The notes beneath the pieces are model-generated. The model worked only from the letters and a program-made list of their open reading frames with translations, was not told where the DNA came from and did not search any database. DNA of 64,000 bases, taken from Bacillus andreraoultii (lineage in GTDB: Bacteria; Bacillota; Bacilli; Bacillales; Caldibacillaceae). Within the stretch, counting starts at the first letter, position 1. Each line of letters starts with the position of its first letter. Location: assembly GCF_001244735.1 (NCBI RefSeq), contig NZ_LN868937.1, positions 1,919,000 through 1,982,999 on the forward strand, in the 5' to 3' direction. Shown one piece after another: positions 62,724-64,000 of this stretch. The translations under genes and the position numbers were made by a program.

Positions 62724-64000
62724 TTAATTTTCAGTTGTTTCAACAGAAGCTGTTTGTTTTTTTCCATCGCGATAGTATTCGATTTTCACCGTGTCGCCTG
62801 GTTTTACTTTACCATATAAATATTTTCGTAAATCAGTAATATTTTGTATTTCATTTCCATCAATACCGACAATTACATCGTTCGTTTTGAGGCCTGCTTT
62901 ACTAGCTGGTGACCCTTGTTCGATATTTGCAATTATAATCCCGTTTTCTAAATTACCATACATGCTTTGACGGTATACTTGCATGATTGTGGACATATCT
63001 ACCATTTGGATTCCAAGATAAGCTCGTTTCACTTGACCATTTTTTATTAATTCTTCCGCAATAGGAATCACATCATTGCTCGGGATAGCAAACCCTAATC
63101 CTTCTACACCTTCTTGTGATATTTTTAAACTATTAATCCCAATTACCTCGCCACTACTGTTAATTAAAGCCCCTCCACTATTTCCAGGATTGATCGCAGC
63201 ATCGGTTTGAATTGCGGTAATTTCCCACTGTCCGGCGGATGTATTTACAGAAATAGACCGTTCTGTTGCACTAATAATCCCTTGGGTTACTGTTCTCGAA
63301 AATTCCAGACCGAGTGGGTTACCAATCGCAATTACTTCGTCACCAGTTCGTAATTTACTAGAATCGCCAAAGCTAGCTACTTCATTTACATATTTTTTAT
63401 CGATTTTTAGTACGGCTAAATCTGTTAGAGCATCTGCTCCGACAACATCTGCTGTTACTTTGTCCCCATTATAGAGTGATACTTGAATTTCATTTGCTCC
63501 TTCAATGACATGATTATTGGTAATAATATATCCGTACTTACGATCTTTTTTGAAAATAACACCAGAGCCAGATCCCGTTTCAATATTTTGTGATTGTAAG
63601 TTAAATTGACTTTTCATTTGTTGTAAATTGACAACACCTACGATTGTTGGTGATATTTCCTCAACAATGTCGGAAATGGTTGCTTGATCTGTTTTCGTAA
63701 AAGTACTTGTATATACCGCATCCTGTGACGCAGGTTGAACGGCCTTTGTTTCATTCGTTATAGTATCTTCATCATTTCCATTTACCGGAAATCCAAAATA
63801 TGATACAAGTGCAACTGTAAGAGCTGAACTGATGACGCCAACAGATACATTTGATAATAATGTTTTTGACATCGACTTTGCTTTTTTCTGTTTCTTATTT
63901 TCTTCATCCATATTTTCAGAAAGTAGAACCGTTTCTACTTTCTTATTTTCGTTAACACTGTCATTTGGCGAGGCTTTTGATGAAAATGTGTCTGTTGTCA
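62724..64000 (-). CDS. HtrA-like serine protease with PDZ domain, 5' end outside the window
   Basis: This is a membrane-anchored DegP/HtrA protease. The frame stays open through 64000 without a stop, so the start is beyond the window; the ATG at 63911 is probably internal to an acidic cytosolic N-terminal extension like that of B. subtilis HtrA/YyxA. A membrane helix (VGVISSALTVALVSYFG) precedes the protease domain. The catalytic triad is visible: His in IITNNHVIEG, Asp in ALTDLAVLKI and Ser in INPGNSGGALI. A C-terminal PDZ domain follows (YLGIQMVDM, GSPASKAGLKTNDVI). It should act in protein quality control outside the membrane. Confidence 0.92.
   Translation of the reverse strand, partial: TTDTFSSKASPNDSVNENKKVETVLLSENMDEENKKQKKAKSMSKTLLSNVSVGVISSALTVALVSYFGFPVNGNDEDTITNETKAVQPASQDAVYTSTFTKTDQATISDIVEEISPTIVGVVNLQQMKSQFNLQSQNIETGSGSGVIFKKDRKYGYIITNNHVIEGANEIQVSLYNGDKVTADVVGADALTDLAVLKIDKKYVNEVASFGDSSKLRTGDEVIAIGNPLGLEFSRTVTQGIISATERSISVNTSAGQWEITAIQTDAAINPGNSGGALINSSGEVIGINSLKISQEGVEGLGFAIPSNDVIPIAEELIKNGQVKRAYLGIQMVDMSTIMQVYRQSMYGNLENGIIIANIEQGSPASKAGLKTNDVIVGIDGNEIQNITDLRKYLYGKVKPGDTVKIEYYRDGKKQTASVETTEN

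Overview
The window is AT-rich, low-GC Gram-positive chromosome from an endospore former. It carries spore coat genes (cotB-like, cotG, cotH, cotM, cotW-like and cotX-like), small acid-soluble spore proteins (sspN, tlp, sspP) and a spoIIP homologue. Part of the gene order matches Bacillus subtilis: cotM, sspP, citB/acnA, sspN-tlp, yneP, yneQ, plsY (yneS), yneT, parE-parC. This places the host in the Bacillaceae; I cannot name the species.

Region 1 (1-8.1 kb) holds an acetyltransferase cut by the window edge, htpG behind a CIRCE-like operator, a YeiH-type exporter divergent from a LysR regulator, an acyl-CoA synthetase and an ArsB/NhaD-type pump. Region 2 (8.2-12.2 kb) is a cotB-cotG-cotH spore coat locus. 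It has three compact CotB-like genes, a CotG made of a GC-rich 45-bp arginine/glycine repeat array, and the CotH coat kinase. Region 3 (12.2-20 kb) mixes transporters, a single-domain (p)ppGpp hydrolase, small probable spore proteins and two decayed genes (a DCC-family oxidoreductase and a histidine phosphatase).

Region 4 (20.08-27.85 kb) is a complete-looking Tn7-like transposon. It has tnsA, tnsB, tnsC and tnsD/tniQ homologues, arrays of 19-bp TnsB-type end sites on both sides, a candidate 5-bp target duplication and three small cargo genes. Region 5 (28-33.2 kb) is an ABC-2 exporter operon headed by a zinc-ribbon membrane protein. Region 6 (33.5-43.9 kb) has CarD, parEC with a LexA-like box, an ISLre2-family insertion sequence just upstream of the parE promoter, yneT, a cotW/cotX pair, a small XRE regulator with twin operators, and plsY.

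Region 7 (44-51.8 kb) has spoIIP, a probable MifM-type stalling leader controlling a second YidC insertase, a broken capA, yneQ-yneP, a double AAA+ SpoVK-like ATPase and small spore genes. Region 8 (52-64 kb) has aconitase with a CcpC-like dyad, two tRNA-Lys(CTT) genes, relP, sspP, cotM, an M20 dipeptidase, three unrecognised genes, thiT under a TPP riboswitch, and the 3' part of an HtrA-type protease.

The most interesting items are the Tn7-like element, the MifM-like/yidC2 leader with its paired Shine-Dalgarno hairpin, and the CotG repeat array in a locus with triplicated CotB-like genes.
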